A DNA stretch of 64,000 nucleotides from CAVVVS01 sp963751355 (GCA_963751355.1 CAVVVS010000137.1:62001-126000); one strand, 5' to 3'. Positions 44,333 through 54,185 are shown, counted from the stretch's first letter. Notes: a model not told the origin generated them from the letters alone. Made by a program: numbers and translations.

Positions 44333-45183
44333 GTGTAATCGGGATAGAATTCGATTCGGTGCCGGACACGACAGAGCTTGAAGAAATTTTGGCTCTTATC
44401 GGCGGTACATCAAGCTGTCATATGGCAGTATCAAAAAAAGCTAAATTTATTCCCGGAGTATGGGGACCGTATTACAGTGCAATGATTCCCGGAATGTGGC
44501 TTAACGAAGGCGGGCAGAGCGCTACCGGTTCTCTAATTGACTTCATCATCAAATATAATTCTAAATATGATTTGATTTGTAAAAAAGCTAAAGAAAAAAA
44601 ACAGAGTGTCTATCAATATTTAAATAAGGTAGTTGATGAAATAAAGAAAAAAGAAAACAAAGAAGCTGCGATAACTAAGGAAATTAATATTCTTCCGTAT
44701 TTTCTCGACAATCGTTCACCGAGAGCGGATGCAGTGGCAAGAGGAATAATTGCGGGCATAACTTTGGATGAAAGCATAGAAACAGTTGCAAGAATATACT
44801 ATGCAACAATTCAAGCAGTTGCTTACGGTACTAAACACATAATTGAAGAAATGAATAAACACGGTTACAACATAAATAAAATATATGCTTGCGGAGGCGG
44901 GACAAAAAATCCGTTATGGCTTCAAGAGCATTCGGATATAACGGGCTGTGAAATTATTCTTCCGAAAGAAAGCGAAGCAGTTCTACTCGGGAGTGCAATA
45001 CTTGCTGCCGTTGGTGTAGGTATATATAGCTCGATTTTGGAGGCGGCTGTAAAAATGAGCACTACCGGAGAAAGATACCAACCGCGAACAAAAAATAGTG
45101 ATTATCACAATGCCAAATACAAAGTATTCAAGAAAATGTATGAACACTTTGTTGAATATAAAGAAATACTAAAGCAGTTTTAA
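44287..45183 (+). CDS. FGGY-family carbohydrate kinase, C-terminal part in the -1 frame
   Basis: Continues the kinase of 43547. In this frame TKAATGIIDAHAGGIGVIG includes the FGGY catalytic loop (GIIDAHAGG, with the likely catalytic Asp), followed by GGTSSCHMAVSKKAKF, PGMWLNEGGQSATG, the FGGY signature region YLNKV to NRSPRADAVARG, and the ATP-binding ACGGGTKNPLWLQEHSDITG and SEAVLLGSAILAAVG. Starting at GTG 44359 gives 274 residues lacking the catalytic loop, so it would not be functional on its own. Best read as one gene with the preceding entry, broken by a one-base deletion in an A-run. Confidence 0.78.
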   Translation, partial: TKAATGIIDAHAGGIGVIGIEFDSVPDTTELEEILALIGGTSSCHMAVSKKAKFIPGVWGPYYSAMIPGMWLNEGGQSATGSLIDFIIKYNSKYDLICKKAKEKKQSVYQYLNKVVDEIKKKENKEAAITKEINILPYFLDNRSPRADAVARGIIAGITLDESIETVARIYYATIQAVAYGTKHIIEEMNKHGYNINKIYACGGGTKNPLWLQEHSDITGCEIILPKESEAVLLGSAILAAVGVGIYSSILEAAVKMSTTGERYQPRTKNSDYHNAKYKVFKKMYEHFVEYKEILKQF

Positions 45184-45224
45184 TTTTATTTACGAATAGA
45201 AAGCTAAACAAAAACGGAAGCGGA

Positions 45225-46175
45225 ATGAAAAAATATTTAATCAATTTAATTGTGATTACATTTTCAACGGTTTTGTTTTTTTCATGTAATAAAAAAACAG
45301 ATGAAACCGTTACTAAGTATGAAATAGGTTTTTCGCAATGCAACAGTGCCGAACCCTGGCGCGCGGCAATGAATAAGGAAATAGAAGCCGAAGTTGCAAA
45401 GCATCCCGAAATTAAATTGCTTACGTCGGATGCACAGCAGAGTAATGCAAAGCAAGTTGCCGATGTTGAAAACTTTATTGTCCGCGGAGTTGATCTACTG
45501 ATGATATCGCCAAACGAAGCTCAGCCACTCACACAGATTGTTGAAAAAGCATTTGACAGAGGTATTCCCGTTATTGTTATTGACCGAAAGATACTATCAG
45601 ATAAATATACATGTTTCATCGGTGCCGACAATGAATTGATCGGCAGGGAAGCGGGAAAATATGCAGCAGAACTTTTAAAAGGTAAAGGGAAGATAGTTGA
45701 AATTACGGGATTAAAAGGATCAACTCCGGCAATTGAAAGGCACGACGGATTTATGGAAGGAATAAAAGATTACCCGGATATTAAAATAATTTATTCCCAA
45801 GACGGTGCGTGGCTGCGGGAGAAAGGAATATCAATTATGGAAAATGCGCTGCAGCGTTTTGAAAATATTGATTTGGTATATGGTCATAACGACCCCATGG
45901 CAATTGGGGCTTATCTTGCTGCGCAATATGTAGGCAGAGCGAAGGATTTGCACTTCATCGGTATAGACGGTTTGAATGGACCAGAAGGAGGAATACAAGC
46001 TGTTGCCGACGGTAAACTCAGTGCAACTTTTGTTTATCCTACCGGAGGTAAGACTGCCGTAGAAACTGCACTGAAAATTTTAAACGGTGAAAAGGTTCGG
46101 AAAAATATTACACTTTCTACGGATACAATAACTCCGGTCAAAGCAAAAAAACTTATAGCTGAAGAAAATAAATAG
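45225..46175 (+). CDS. Sugar ABC transporter substrate-binding lipoprotein (RbsB type)
   Basis: Captures a sugar in the periplasm and hands it to the permease. The signal ends in a lipobox, LFFSC with Cys21. The mature protein has the two-lobed periplasmic-binding-protein fold of the ribose/galactose class: IGFSQCNSAEPWRAAMNKEI, DVENFIVRGVDLLMISPNE, GIPVIVIDRKI, FIGADNELIGREAGKYAAE, ITGLKGSTPAIERHDGF, VYGHNDPMAIGAYLAA and HFIGIDGLNGPEGG. 316 residues is normal. It is first of a binding-protein, ATPase, permease set following the isomerase and kinase, which supports uptake of the sugar they process. Ligand not predictable by eye. Confidence 0.93.
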   Translation: MKKYLINLIVITFSTVLFFSCNKKTDETVTKYEIGFSQCNSAEPWRAAMNKEIEAEVAKHPEIKLLTSDAQQSNAKQVADVENFIVRGVDLLMISPNEAQPLTQIVEKAFDRGIPVIVIDRKILSDKYTCFIGADNELIGREAGKYAAELLKGKGKIVEITGLKGSTPAIERHDGFMEGIKDYPDIKIIYSQDGAWLREKGISIMENALQRFENIDLVYGHNDPMAIGAYLAAQYVGRAKDLHFIGIDGLNGPEGGIQAVADGKLSATFVYPTGGKTAVETALKILNGEKVRKNITLSTDTITPVKAKKLIAEENK

Positions 46176-46236
46176 TAAGAAGTAATGTATTTGAACTATT
46201 GTACGAAATTGTCAATCATTAACGAAGCTGTATCGT

Positions 46237-47736
46237 ATGCTCCGACTTTCTAATATTAAAAAGTCTTTCTCCGGTGTCGAAGTCTTGCACGGAGTATCGT
46301 TTTCGATTGAACGCGGGAGTGTTACTGCGTTGGTTGGTGAAAACGGTGCCGGTAAATCTACGTTAATGAAAATATTGAGCGGAGTATATATAGATTACAA
46401 CGGCGATGTTTTTATAGATGACGAAAAAATATTTTTCAAGAATCCTCGTGAGGCGAAAAAATCCGGTATCTCAATTATTCACCAGGAATTGAGCTGCATT
46501 CCCGATATGACTGTTGCTGAAAATATTTTCTTAGGTGAAGAACCGGTAAGAAAATTCGGATTTGTAAATTTCCCGAAACTATTTGCAGATGCAGAAGTAA
46601 TTCTTAAAGATTTTGAATTTCCGTATCCACCGAATGTAACGGTTCGAAATATAAGCGTCGGCTGGCAGCAAATAGTGGAAATCGCTCATGCTTTGTCGAG
46701 TGATGCAAAAATTCTGATTCTGGATGAACCGACTTCAGCTCTTACCGAAAATGAAATAAAAATACTTTTTGAAAAAATCCGATTGTTAAAACAGAAAGGG
46801 AAAATCGTAATATTCATTTCGCATAGACTTGAAGAAATTTATGAAATAGCAGATGATATTGCGGTACTACGCAACGGTCAATTCATAGGAAAATATTCCG
46901 CGGAAGAAGTCCGTCCAAGTGAATTGATAAGTAAAATGGTCGGTAAAGATATTGACGGAACTCAAAAAGCAAAATCTTTTTATAGCGACGAAACAATATT
47001 GCAAATAAGAAACTTGGAAGTTTTCGATAAAACAAAAACATACCTGGAAAATATTTCTTTTAGCATAAGGAAAGGAGAAAAGTTAGGGGTAGCAGGACTT
47101 CTGGGTTCGAGAAAGACCGAGTTGTTGAAGTTTTTATTCGGCGAACTAAAGGCGCAGTATACCGGCGATATTTCTTTTTGCAGAAATTCATACGTTCCCA
47201 AATCCGCTGCTCATTCTCTTAAAAAAAATATTTTCTATCTGTCTAAGGATAGAAAAGCGGAAGGAATTTTTTCGGGCTTAGACTTAATCAAAAACAGCAG
47301 TATCTCGGTACTTAAAAATTTTGTTTCCGGCGGATTTATTAATGAGAATAAAGAAAGAAGAGCTGTTGCCGAACAAGTAGAAAAGTTGAACGTAAGATAT
47401 AAATTCCTGCATCAGCCGATCATGTCTTTAAGCGGCGGCAATCAGCAAAAAGTCCTTGTAGGGCGCGGATTACTGACAGATCCGAAACTTCTTTTACTTG
47501 ATGAACCGACTCGCGGAATAGACGTTGGCGCAAAAGAAGAGATTTATAATCTAATTGACGATTTATGTGCTTCCGGCATTTCGTTTATCATCAGTTCTTC
47601 TGAAATACCAGAACTTCTAAGAATCTGCGATCGGGTCCTAATTCTTTTCAAAGGGATGCCGACGGCAATTTTGAATACAAATGAAACAGACACGAAAGAA
47701 ATTTTACATTATGCTTTTAACGAGGAACAAGTATGA
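46237..47736 (+). CDS. Sugar ABC transporter ATP-binding protein with two ATPase domains (RbsA/MglA type)
   Basis: Energises sugar import. Domain 1 has Walker A GENGAGKST (about residues 36-44), the Q-loop HQELSCIPDMT, a signature in the form ISVGWQQIVEIAHAL and Walker B LILDEPTSALT. Domain 2, as in other members, has a degenerate Walker A (GLLGSRKTELLKFLFG), but keeps LSGGNQQKVLVGRGLL and LLLLDEPTRGIDVGAK. 499 residues is typical of the class. The gene overlaps the permease start by four bases (ATGA at 47733-47736), so translation is coupled. Start ATG 46237 follows an AT-rich stretch with no strong ribosome site. Confidence 0.94.
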   Translation: MLRLSNIKKSFSGVEVLHGVSFSIERGSVTALVGENGAGKSTLMKILSGVYIDYNGDVFIDDEKIFFKNPREAKKSGISIIHQELSCIPDMTVAENIFLGEEPVRKFGFVNFPKLFADAEVILKDFEFPYPPNVTVRNISVGWQQIVEIAHALSSDAKILILDEPTSALTENEIKILFEKIRLLKQKGKIVIFISHRLEEIYEIADDIAVLRNGQFIGKYSAEEVRPSELISKMVGKDIDGTQKAKSFYSDETILQIRNLEVFDKTKTYLENISFSIRKGEKLGVAGLLGSRKTELLKFLFGELKAQYTGDISFCRNSYVPKSAAHSLKKNIFYLSKDRKAEGIFSGLDLIKNSSISVLKNFVSGGFINENKERRAVAEQVEKLNVRYKFLHQPIMSLSGGNQQKVLVGRGLLTDPKLLLLDEPTRGIDVGAKEEIYNLIDDLCASGISFIISSSEIPELLRICDRVLILFKGMPTAILNTNETDTKEILHYAFNEEQV

Positions 47737-48761
47737 GCGGAAAAAATAGACTGAAGTTATCCGAAAGAGAGTGGGTTAAACCCATATTGGGTGTTGTAAT
47801 TATTTTCGTTATGTGCGTTGTTTTTTCACCTCTTAACAGCAAAGGAAGTATAATCTTCCTAAAATTTGAAAACCTAACAAATATACTTAGGCAGGTTTCA
47901 GAAAACGGAATAATTTCGATTGGAATGACGTTTGTTATTATTGCCGGTGGAATTGATCTTTCAGTAGGATCAGTACTGGCACTGAGTGCAACGCTTACCG
48001 CTTTTGGAATGATGGATTGGCAATTAGGATTTCCTCTAACAGTCGCTTTAGTGTTAGTAGTATCGTTACTTGCCGGGTTTTTAAATGGGGCCATAACTTC
48101 CTGGGGAAAAATTCAATCATTTATCGTTACTTTATCTATGATGACGGCGGCGAGAGGATTTGCGCTTTTTATTTCTCAAAACAACTCACGTGATATCGGT
48201 TTTGGTTCCGGTGCGGCACCGGAAATATTTAGAATATTCACAACAAGTTACTTGGGCATTCCTTTCCCGGTTTTCATTTTCATTGCGGTCACAATTTTGT
48301 TCTTAATCATATTAAAAAAAACGCGGCTTGGAAGATATGTTTACGCCATCGGTAGTAATGAAGAAGCTGCCGTACTAGCAGGACTTAAAGTAAAATGGAT
48401 CAGAACTTATACATTTGTTTTTGCCGGACTGCTCTCCGGTTTAGCGGGAATAATTCATACCGGGCAGCTGCTTCAGGGCAACCCGAATGAAGGAGTTGGT
48501 TTTGAGCTGGATGCGATTGCCGCAGTAGTAATAGGCGGTACGAGCCTAATGGGAGGGAAGGGTACTCTTGAAGGTACATTTGCCGGTGTTTTGATTATAG
48601 GATTGTTAAGCAACATACTCGGTCTGCACGGAATTCAGAAAGATTTTCAGTTGATGTTGAAAGGAGCAATAATTGTCACAGCTGTTTTTATACAGGGAAG
48701 AGATTTCCGTTTTAATTTTTTAAATATCTTTAAAGCACTAGGTAGAATTAAAAATCAATAA
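47733..48761 (+). CDS. Sugar ABC transporter permease (RbsC type)
   Basis: Inner-membrane channel for the sugar importer. The 342-residue sequence has about nine hydrophobic helices and the family signature GGIDLSVGSVLALSA (about residues 70-84), KTRLGRYVYAIGSNEEAAVLAGL and the late GGTSLMGGKGTLEGTFAGVLIIGLLSNIL segment (the EAA-like and C-terminal motif region). It begins inside the ATGA overlap with the ATPase stop. With the two preceding genes it forms a complete type II carbohydrate importer, notable in a bacterium that also has a TonB receptor and a sodium symporter in the same region. Confidence 0.94.
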   Translation: MSGKNRLKLSEREWVKPILGVVIIFVMCVVFSPLNSKGSIIFLKFENLTNILRQVSENGIISIGMTFVIIAGGIDLSVGSVLALSATLTAFGMMDWQLGFPLTVALVLVVSLLAGFLNGAITSWGKIQSFIVTLSMMTAARGFALFISQNNSRDIGFGSGAAPEIFRIFTTSYLGIPFPVFIFIAVTILFLIILKKTRLGRYVYAIGSNEEAAVLAGLKVKWIRTYTFVFAGLLSGLAGIIHTGQLLQGNPNEGVGFELDAIAAVVIGGTSLMGGKGTLEGTFAGVLIIGLLSNILGLHGIQKDFQLMLKGAIIVTAVFIQGRDFRFNFLNIFKALGRIKNQ

Positions 48762-48800
48762 GCTAAGATCGAAATCGTATAGTACAAAAGGAAGGAAATA

Positions 48801-49181
48801 ATGAAGAGGATAATTGTTATGAAGTCGATTATGCGTTGTACTATTTTATTTTTGTTTGCAGCGATAACAGCATTTGCTCAGGAGGAGTTTAACGGACTAA
48901 ATATGAATCTTAGCTCTTTACCTTATTTATCCAATGCAAAAACCCGTTCCATTAGTCCCGAGAATCTTACGGGAGAAAAAGGAAAAGGCGGTATGGCAAC
49001 ACTTGACGACGGCAGTGCTGCTAAAACAGCGAGAGATTTAGGAAAGGGATGGAAGGTTAATCCGTATGTGAAGATAAAACCAAATGAAACCTTCGTGCTT
49101 GCCGAAATAGAAGGGTCGGGAGCAATCCAGCATATATGGATGACAAAATTTCCTTCAAAAGACGATTTGGAGATACGCTGA
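48801..49181 (+). pseudogene. 5' remnant of a DUF2961 (GH172-type) gene
   Basis: Only the first 126 residues of a normally 350- to 400-residue protein remain. A signal peptide (MKSIMRCTILFLFAAITAFAQ) is followed by NLSSLPYLSNAKTRSISPEN and KPNETFVLAEIEGSGAIQHIWMT, the N-terminal strand block of DUF2961 proteins, the founding family of GH172 (fructofuranoside- and arabinofuranoside-acting enzymes). It then stops after LEIR at 49181, and the sulfatase starts 76 bases later, so the catalytic region has been deleted. The signal peptide and ribosome site are intact (AAGGAAGGAAATA), so a short secreted fragment could still be made. Family call from two conserved blocks. Confidence 0.65.
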
Positions 49182-49256
49182 GAAGGCAGAATAAATATTT
49201 CTAAAAATGCTGTATCAAAATAAGGTTTATCGGTAACTGATTAAGGAAAATGAAGA

Positions 49257-50615
49257 ATGGAAAAAGTCATTACTAGTCGACGCAATTTTGTTAAGACATT
49301 AGGTTTAGGGGCTGCAACCGTACCTCTGCTTAAGTATAACAGTTTAATTACCGGAATCTCAAAGACTTTTCAAAATAAATCCGGTAGACCGAACATAATT
49401 ATTATTTTTACTGATGATCAAGGGTATGCCGATCTTGGCTGTTTTGGTTCAAAGAAAAATAAAACTCCGCGTATGGATCAGTTTGCCAAGGAGGGGACAA
49501 AGTTTACAAATTTTTACGCGCAGCATATCTGCGGTCCCTCTCGCTCTGCTTTGTTAACCGGGCGTTACCCAATTCGCAGTAAAGGCTGGAAAATGCCGAC
49601 AGATGAAATTACTTTCGCCGAGTTGATGAAAGATGTTGGTTACGATACTGCTTGTACCGGGAAATGGGATGTTTCCGATCGTAAGCCTATAATTGAATGT
49701 ATGCCGAACGCTCAGGGATTTGATTATTATTTTGGACCTTTGGGAGCAAATGATGACGGTGATGTGGAATTTTATGAGAATAATGAACCGAAAGGTAGTA
49801 CCAGAGATATGGGCAGTCTTACAAAACTATATACAGACAAAGCAATTGATTACCTGGAAAATAAAAGAGATAAGGAAAAACCATTTGTTTTATATCTTGC
49901 TCATACAATGATGCATGTCATTATCGGGACTTCAAAGAAATTTAGGGGGATTTCAAAAGGAGGTTTATACGGCGATGTTGTTGAAGAATTTGATTCTGAG
50001 ACCGGACGTCTTCTTGATAAAGTAGATGAACTTGGATTAAGAAATAATACTTTGATTATATATACGACAGATAATGGCCCATGGAATCAGCCGCGTTTTA
50101 CAAATAAAAAGAAAGGGCATCCGCCCGGTTCAATATTTTGGGGAGATTCAAGACCGCTGCGTAATGGTAAAGGCTCATGTTATGAAGGAGGTTCCAGAGT
50201 TCCGTGCATTTTCAGATGGCCGGGTAAAATTCCGGAAAACAAAACGTCGGAGGCGATCTTTCGCAACTATAGATTTTTTACCAACGTTCGCAAGTCTTGC
50301 AAATTTTAAACTCCTGATGACAGAATAATTGACGGTGTTAACCAATGTGACTTATTGTTTGGTAAGAAAAAAGAAGGAGCGCGGGATACATTTTTCTATC
50401 AGGGTAATGGAATACGTAAAGGTAGATGGAAATATCTTAAAGCAGAGAGAGAATTACCTGCCTATGCACGCGATAGGGAACGCAAAAAAGTAGAGGAACT
50501 TTATGATCTCGATGAAGATATAGGAGAGACAACTAACTTAGCAGAAAAATATCCGGGAAAAGTTGCAGAACTTAAAGTGTTGCTAGATAAAATTGTAACA
50601 AGCGTAGAAAATTAA
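49257..50615 (+). pseudogene. Tat-exported S1-type sulfatase with two compensating one-base indels
   Basis: Arylsulfatase family enzyme that would remove sulfate from a glycan. A twin-arginine signal SRRNFVKTLGLGAATVPLL begins the protein. The metal-binding FTDDQGYADLGCFG and the formylglycine motif CGPSRSALLTGRYP (Cys-type, needing a maturase) are present, as are GKWDV, TTDNGPWNQPR and GGSRVPCIFRWPG. The reading frame stops at 50309. In the ancestral frame TIDFLPTFASLANF continues between 50261 and 50312, then LLFGKKKEGARDTFFY and WKYLKAERELPAYA return in the original frame. An extra T at 50259-50261 and a missing C near 50313 explain both changes. As read, the last third is lost; without the indels it is a normal 450-residue sulfatase. 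Confidence 0.78.
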
Positions 50616-50725
50616 GGAATGATATAATTAATAGAACTCAAATAATTGAATTCATAAAATTCCGATAAAATTATTGCTGAGAAATATTCTGTAATTGAAT
50701 AGACTAATATTGGGAGGAGAAATCA

Positions 50726-52747
50726 ATGGGAATAAAGAGAATTATTAAATGTGGAAATATTACAATAATTGTAACCCTGCTTTTAGTCAGTGCTTCTTTG
50801 ATTAAAGGGCAAAGCGACTACACGGTATTCCCGTGGAAACAAACATTCGCAGTAAACTCTTATTTGCTGCGGACCGTACATGAACAATATGAGATGAGAA
50901 GAGATGAGATAAAAAAAACATTAACTTCGAAACAGGACTTAATCCAATATCAGAATGAGTGTAAACAAAAATATTGGAAACTATTTGGAGAGGTACCGTT
51001 CAAAACAAAATTAAATCCTCAAATTGTCGGTACAATAAATCAGAAAGGATACAGAATTGAAAAAATTATTTACGAAAGTGTTCCCAACAGACATGTCACA
51101 GTTAATTTTTATGTCCCAGATGGAATAGGGCCGTTCCCTGTAATTGTATATTTATGCGGACATTGGCAGGAAGCAAAAGTAACTCAAGAAATAGTCGAAG
51201 AAGCGTTGCTGTTGGTTAAAAACGGTTTTGCTGCTTTTGTTATTGATCCTATTGGTCAGGGTGAGAGGGATCAACTTGTTGACGAAAAGGGGAATCCGTT
51301 AACAAGAGGTGCAACTACTGAACATACTCTTCTGAATGCCGGAGCCAACCTTGTAGGAACGAGCATACTTGCCCAGGAAATATGGGATAATATTCGGGGT
51401 ATAGATTATTTGGAAACGCGGCAGGATATAGACAAACAAAAAATTGGTTGTATCGGAAGTTCTGGGGGCGGGATGCAGACAACTTATACAGTTGTCGCGG
51501 ATCCGCGTATTAAAACTGCTGTAGTTTGTAGTTTTGTTACTACATGGGAACGAAAACTTGAAAATATGGGGGCTCCTGACGGATGTCAGTATTTTCCATA
51601 TGAAGGAAGAGAACATTTAGAGATTGCAGATTATCTAACAATGTTCGCACCAAAACCACTGTTAATTATGTCAGGCTGTTTCGATTTTGTTGATTACTGG
51701 GGTGCGCTCACAACTTATAAAGAACTGAAAAAAGTTTACTCTACTTTGAATCAACCTGAAAAAGTTGGAATGTTTTCTATTCCTTACGGACATGGTATGC
51801 CGCAGCCGAAAAGGGAGGCTTCGGTTACATGGTTTAGAAAATGGCTACTAGGCGATAATACTCCTATCCATGAAAATAATGAAGGAAATGTTTTTGTGCC
51901 GGATAAAGATTTACTTTGTACTTCTATCGGAAATGTTGTAACAAATTACAAAAACGAGCAGACTGTAAGTGATTACTTTTCTGATTTATCCCAAAAATAT
52001 TCTTTACAGAGAAAAGAATTTGTCGATACTGCAAGTGATAAAACTTTCAAAACAAAAATGCTTGATCTTTTGGGGATAAGTATTCCAATGGATGAAGTAA
52101 CGATTGAATTAACAGGGAAAATATCTTCAAGGGCGTACGATATTTATAAATATGAAGTTTTACGCAAAGATCAAATACCGGTTCCTTGTCTAGTCTATTT
52201 ACCTGAGTACATTAATCTTTCCTGTAATGTTATTATTTATTTGAATGAAGAGGGCAAGAATAATATTGCATTAAATAAGGATGAAATAAATCCGTTTATA
52301 AATAACGGGGACATTTTAATACTTGCCGACTTAAGAGGTTTTGGTGAAACTGTTGATGCTCTTGAAAAAAACTCTGCTAAATATTGGGACAAAGAATATC
52401 GCAACGCAATGATAAGTTTGCATATCGGGAAGCCCTTAATGGGGCAGAGAGTAATTGATATCATTTCATTGCTTGACTTTATTAACACGCAACCGGAAAT
52501 GAAAAATCATAAAATAAAAATATTTGCAAACGGAATTTACTGCCCCGCAGTTATCCATGCTGCATTTTTGGATAACAGAATCAATGAAGCTGATCTCTCC
52601 CGTTCGATTAAATCTTTTAAAGAATTTATACGAAATCCGCTTCAGAGAGATATGTTTTCGAATGTTTTGTTCGGAGTATTAAAATATTATGATTTACCGG
52701 ATCTCGTAAAAAAAATAGGCAGCAATAAGGCTCATTATAATGATTGA
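50726..52747 (+). CDS. Large exported alpha/beta hydrolase (acetyl-xylan-esterase-like, two hydrolase modules)
   Basis: A 673-residue exported esterase-like protein. After the signal peptide (about residues 8-28) the first hydrolase module has PVIVYLCGHWQEAK (oxyanion region), VIDPIGQGERDQ, the nucleophile elbow GCIGSSGGGMQ (Ser246), GCFDFVDYWG and the catalytic His in IPYGHGMPQPKR. This is the acetyl-xylan-esterase (PF05448)/dienelactone hydrolase pattern. Residues of about 400-670 look like a second, degenerate hydrolase module (VPCLVYLPEYINLSCNV, ILADLRGFGETVD, GKPLMGQRVIDIISLLDFI) with no serine elbow visible. Such double proteins occur in Planctomycetota and Bacteroidota glycan loci. It is the last gene before the insertion sequence. 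Confidence 0.8.
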   Translation: MGIKRIIKCGNITIIVTLLLVSASLIKGQSDYTVFPWKQTFAVNSYLLRTVHEQYEMRRDEIKKTLTSKQDLIQYQNECKQKYWKLFGEVPFKTKLNPQIVGTINQKGYRIEKIIYESVPNRHVTVNFYVPDGIGPFPVIVYLCGHWQEAKVTQEIVEEALLLVKNGFAAFVIDPIGQGERDQLVDEKGNPLTRGATTEHTLLNAGANLVGTSILAQEIWDNIRGIDYLETRQDIDKQKIGCIGSSGGGMQTTYTVVADPRIKTAVVCSFVTTWERKLENMGAPDGCQYFPYEGREHLEIADYLTMFAPKPLLIMSGCFDFVDYWGALTTYKELKKVYSTLNQPEKVGMFSIPYGHGMPQPKREASVTWFRKWLLGDNTPIHENNEGNVFVPDKDLLCTSIGNVVTNYKNEQTVSDYFSDLSQKYSLQRKEFVDTASDKTFKTKMLDLLGISIPMDEVTIELTGKISSRAYDIYKYEVLRKDQIPVPCLVYLPEYINLSCNVIIYLNEEGKNNIALNKDEINPFINNGDILILADLRGFGETVDALEKNSAKYWDKEYRNAMISLHIGKPLMGQRVIDIISLLDFINTQPEMKNHKIKIFANGIYCPAVIHAAFLDNRINEADLSRSIKSFKEFIRNPLQRDMFSNVLFGVLKYYDLPDLVKKIGSNKAHYND

Positions 52748-52851
52748 TTGTAATGTTCGGAAATAAAGTAGGGCAAAAACTAATAAAAGATTATTGTCCT
52801 CCTTTGTGTTCCGGATAATAACTTTATGGATTAACAAGAATGTTTATCCGT

Positions 52852-52875
52852 GTTAGGTCATAATAAAAGGTAACC
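52852..52875 (+). repeat. Left terminal inverted repeat of the IS
   Basis: 24 bases, GTTAGGTCATAATAAAAGG followed by TAACC. It pairs with the right end at 54186-54208 with one gap and two mismatches. Confidence 0.8.
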
Positions 52876-52966
52876 GTAGAATAATAAAAAATTGTATTAA
52901 TAAACAGGATTACATTAGGAAAAAAATAAGGGGATAAAGATAATAAATGGAATTAAGGGAAAGCTT

Positions 52967-53009
52967 GAAGCTAAGCGGAGTGAGGCGTAGCCGAACGCAG
53001 CTTAGCTTC
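52967..53009 (-). terminator. GC-rich hairpin downstream of the transposase
   Basis: GAAGCTAAGC (52967-52976) and GCTTAGCTTC (53000-53009) form a perfect ten-base stem. The 23-base loop contains shorter inverted pairs (GGC-GTA-GCC and GCG..CGC). It sits 14 bases past the transposase stop on the minus strand, followed there by a modest pyrimidine stretch, so a transcription terminator is the simplest reading. Its GC content stands out against the surroundings, so it may also be a palindromic repeat of its own. Confidence 0.45.
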
Positions 53010-53022
53010 TGGGAAAATTTTA

Positions 53023-54165
53023 TTAGTATAGTTTGAGGATACTTATAATTTTATTTTTCATTCTCTTCTCAAGTACAAAAGGATCTAGAGAACTAAAAGT
53101 TTTAGTAAGTTCTTTTTTCTTTGTTGGACTGATCTGCTCCGAAACCAAAAGTCTTTGATAAGGAGTTTGTGGAGAAGAGAATTTTTTTACAATCTTAGAG
53201 CCGTCTCTTTTCTTTTCAATCAGTTTGAAAGAAGGGATAAAGAAGTTCAAATAAAATCTCCATTCACTCTGATAAAGCTCATTGAGCATGTCTACAGTTT
53301 TGATATTATCAAATCTCTGATAACCAATAAATTGTCTGACGTGAGTCCAGTTCTTCTCTTCAATATGAGCATTATCGTTTTTCTTATATTCCCTTGAACG
53401 TGTATACTGAACAGGATTTTTTTTATTTGTAAAATATTCCAGCAGCATATAGTTGAGCAGTTCTCCACCATTGTCACAGTCAAAACCAAGGATCTTAAAT
53501 GGAAGCGCCTTTCTGATGTTTTTGAGGGCATCAAAGACACCCGCTCTACCCTTGCCCCAAACGGCTCTCTGCTCTGTCCATCCGGTTGCAATATCAACGA
53601 TGTTAAGTGTATATGCAAATTGTCCCGAAACAGAAGAGCCGCAATGTGCTACAGTATCTGCCTCTATAAATCCCGGGATGGATTCATCCCATTGATTCAG
53701 TTTAACGGGAACCTGTTTTTTGATTAAGGAACCTGGTTTTGTAGTTGAAAGACCAAATCTCCTGTGTTTTGATTTGAGTCTTCTGAGTAATCGCTTGATA
53801 GTGCTGGCTGAAATCTCTAGTAGGAGCTTTACCTCCTTTTCATTCAGAGAATTCTTTTTGTGAAACTGATAATATGGCAGCCATAATGGTATAGCCGCTT
53901 TTAATCTTTCCGCACAGGCAAGATTGGTTACTACCCATAGATCTTTCAGGAACTCTATGATTGCCTGGTGATGGTAAATTTTTGGTCTGCCTTTTTTCTT
54001 GTTCTGCCCGGTCTGCTTTTTTCCAAGAACTCTGATTGCGTATTTTCGATTAAATTTACAGACTGTGCAAAGCTCATCTAAAATTAGTGATTTTTCTGTT
54101 TTCGTTGCCAGAGAGTATCTTTCTCTGATCTCAACCAGATACTCTTTCTTTGCTGAATTGCTCAT
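53023..54165 (-). CDS. DDE/integrase-core transposase
   Basis: Moves the insertion sequence by cutting and joining its ends. The 380-residue protein starts with a helix-turn-helix region (SLILDELCTVCKFNRKYAIRVLGKK), then a basic segment, a second helical region (KLLLEISASTIKRLLRRLKSK) and the catalytic core: EADTVAHCGSS (first Asp), ILGFDCDNGGELLN (second Asp) and NAHIEEKNWTHVRQ (Glu). This spacing and the HTH wording fit the integrase-core transposases often grouped with ISNCY/IS481-like elements; exact family not assigned. Start is ATG at the complement of 54163-54165. The length is full and there is no internal stop, so the element may still be active. Confidence 0.9.
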   Translation of the reverse strand: MSNSAKKEYLVEIRERYSLATKTEKSLILDELCTVCKFNRKYAIRVLGKKQTGQNKKKGRPKIYHHQAIIEFLKDLWVVTNLACAERLKAAIPLWLPYYQFHKKNSLNEKEVKLLLEISASTIKRLLRRLKSKHRRFGLSTTKPGSLIKKQVPVKLNQWDESIPGFIEADTVAHCGSSVSGQFAYTLNIVDIATGWTEQRAVWGKGRAGVFDALKNIRKALPFKILGFDCDNGGELLNYMLLEYFTNKKNPVQYTRSREYKKNDNAHIEEKNWTHVRQFIGYQRFDNIKTVDMLNELYQSEWRFYLNFFIPSFKLIEKKRDGSKIVKKFSSPQTPYQRLLVSEQISPTKKKELTKTFSSLDPFVLEKRMKNKIISILKLY

Positions 54166-54185
54166 AGATAACCTTTAATATTCTT

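Noticed and set aside
52967..53009. The IS palindrome as an integron attC or a TnpB guide RNA
   Set aside because: There is no integron integrase or TnpB, and a terminator is the simpler reading.
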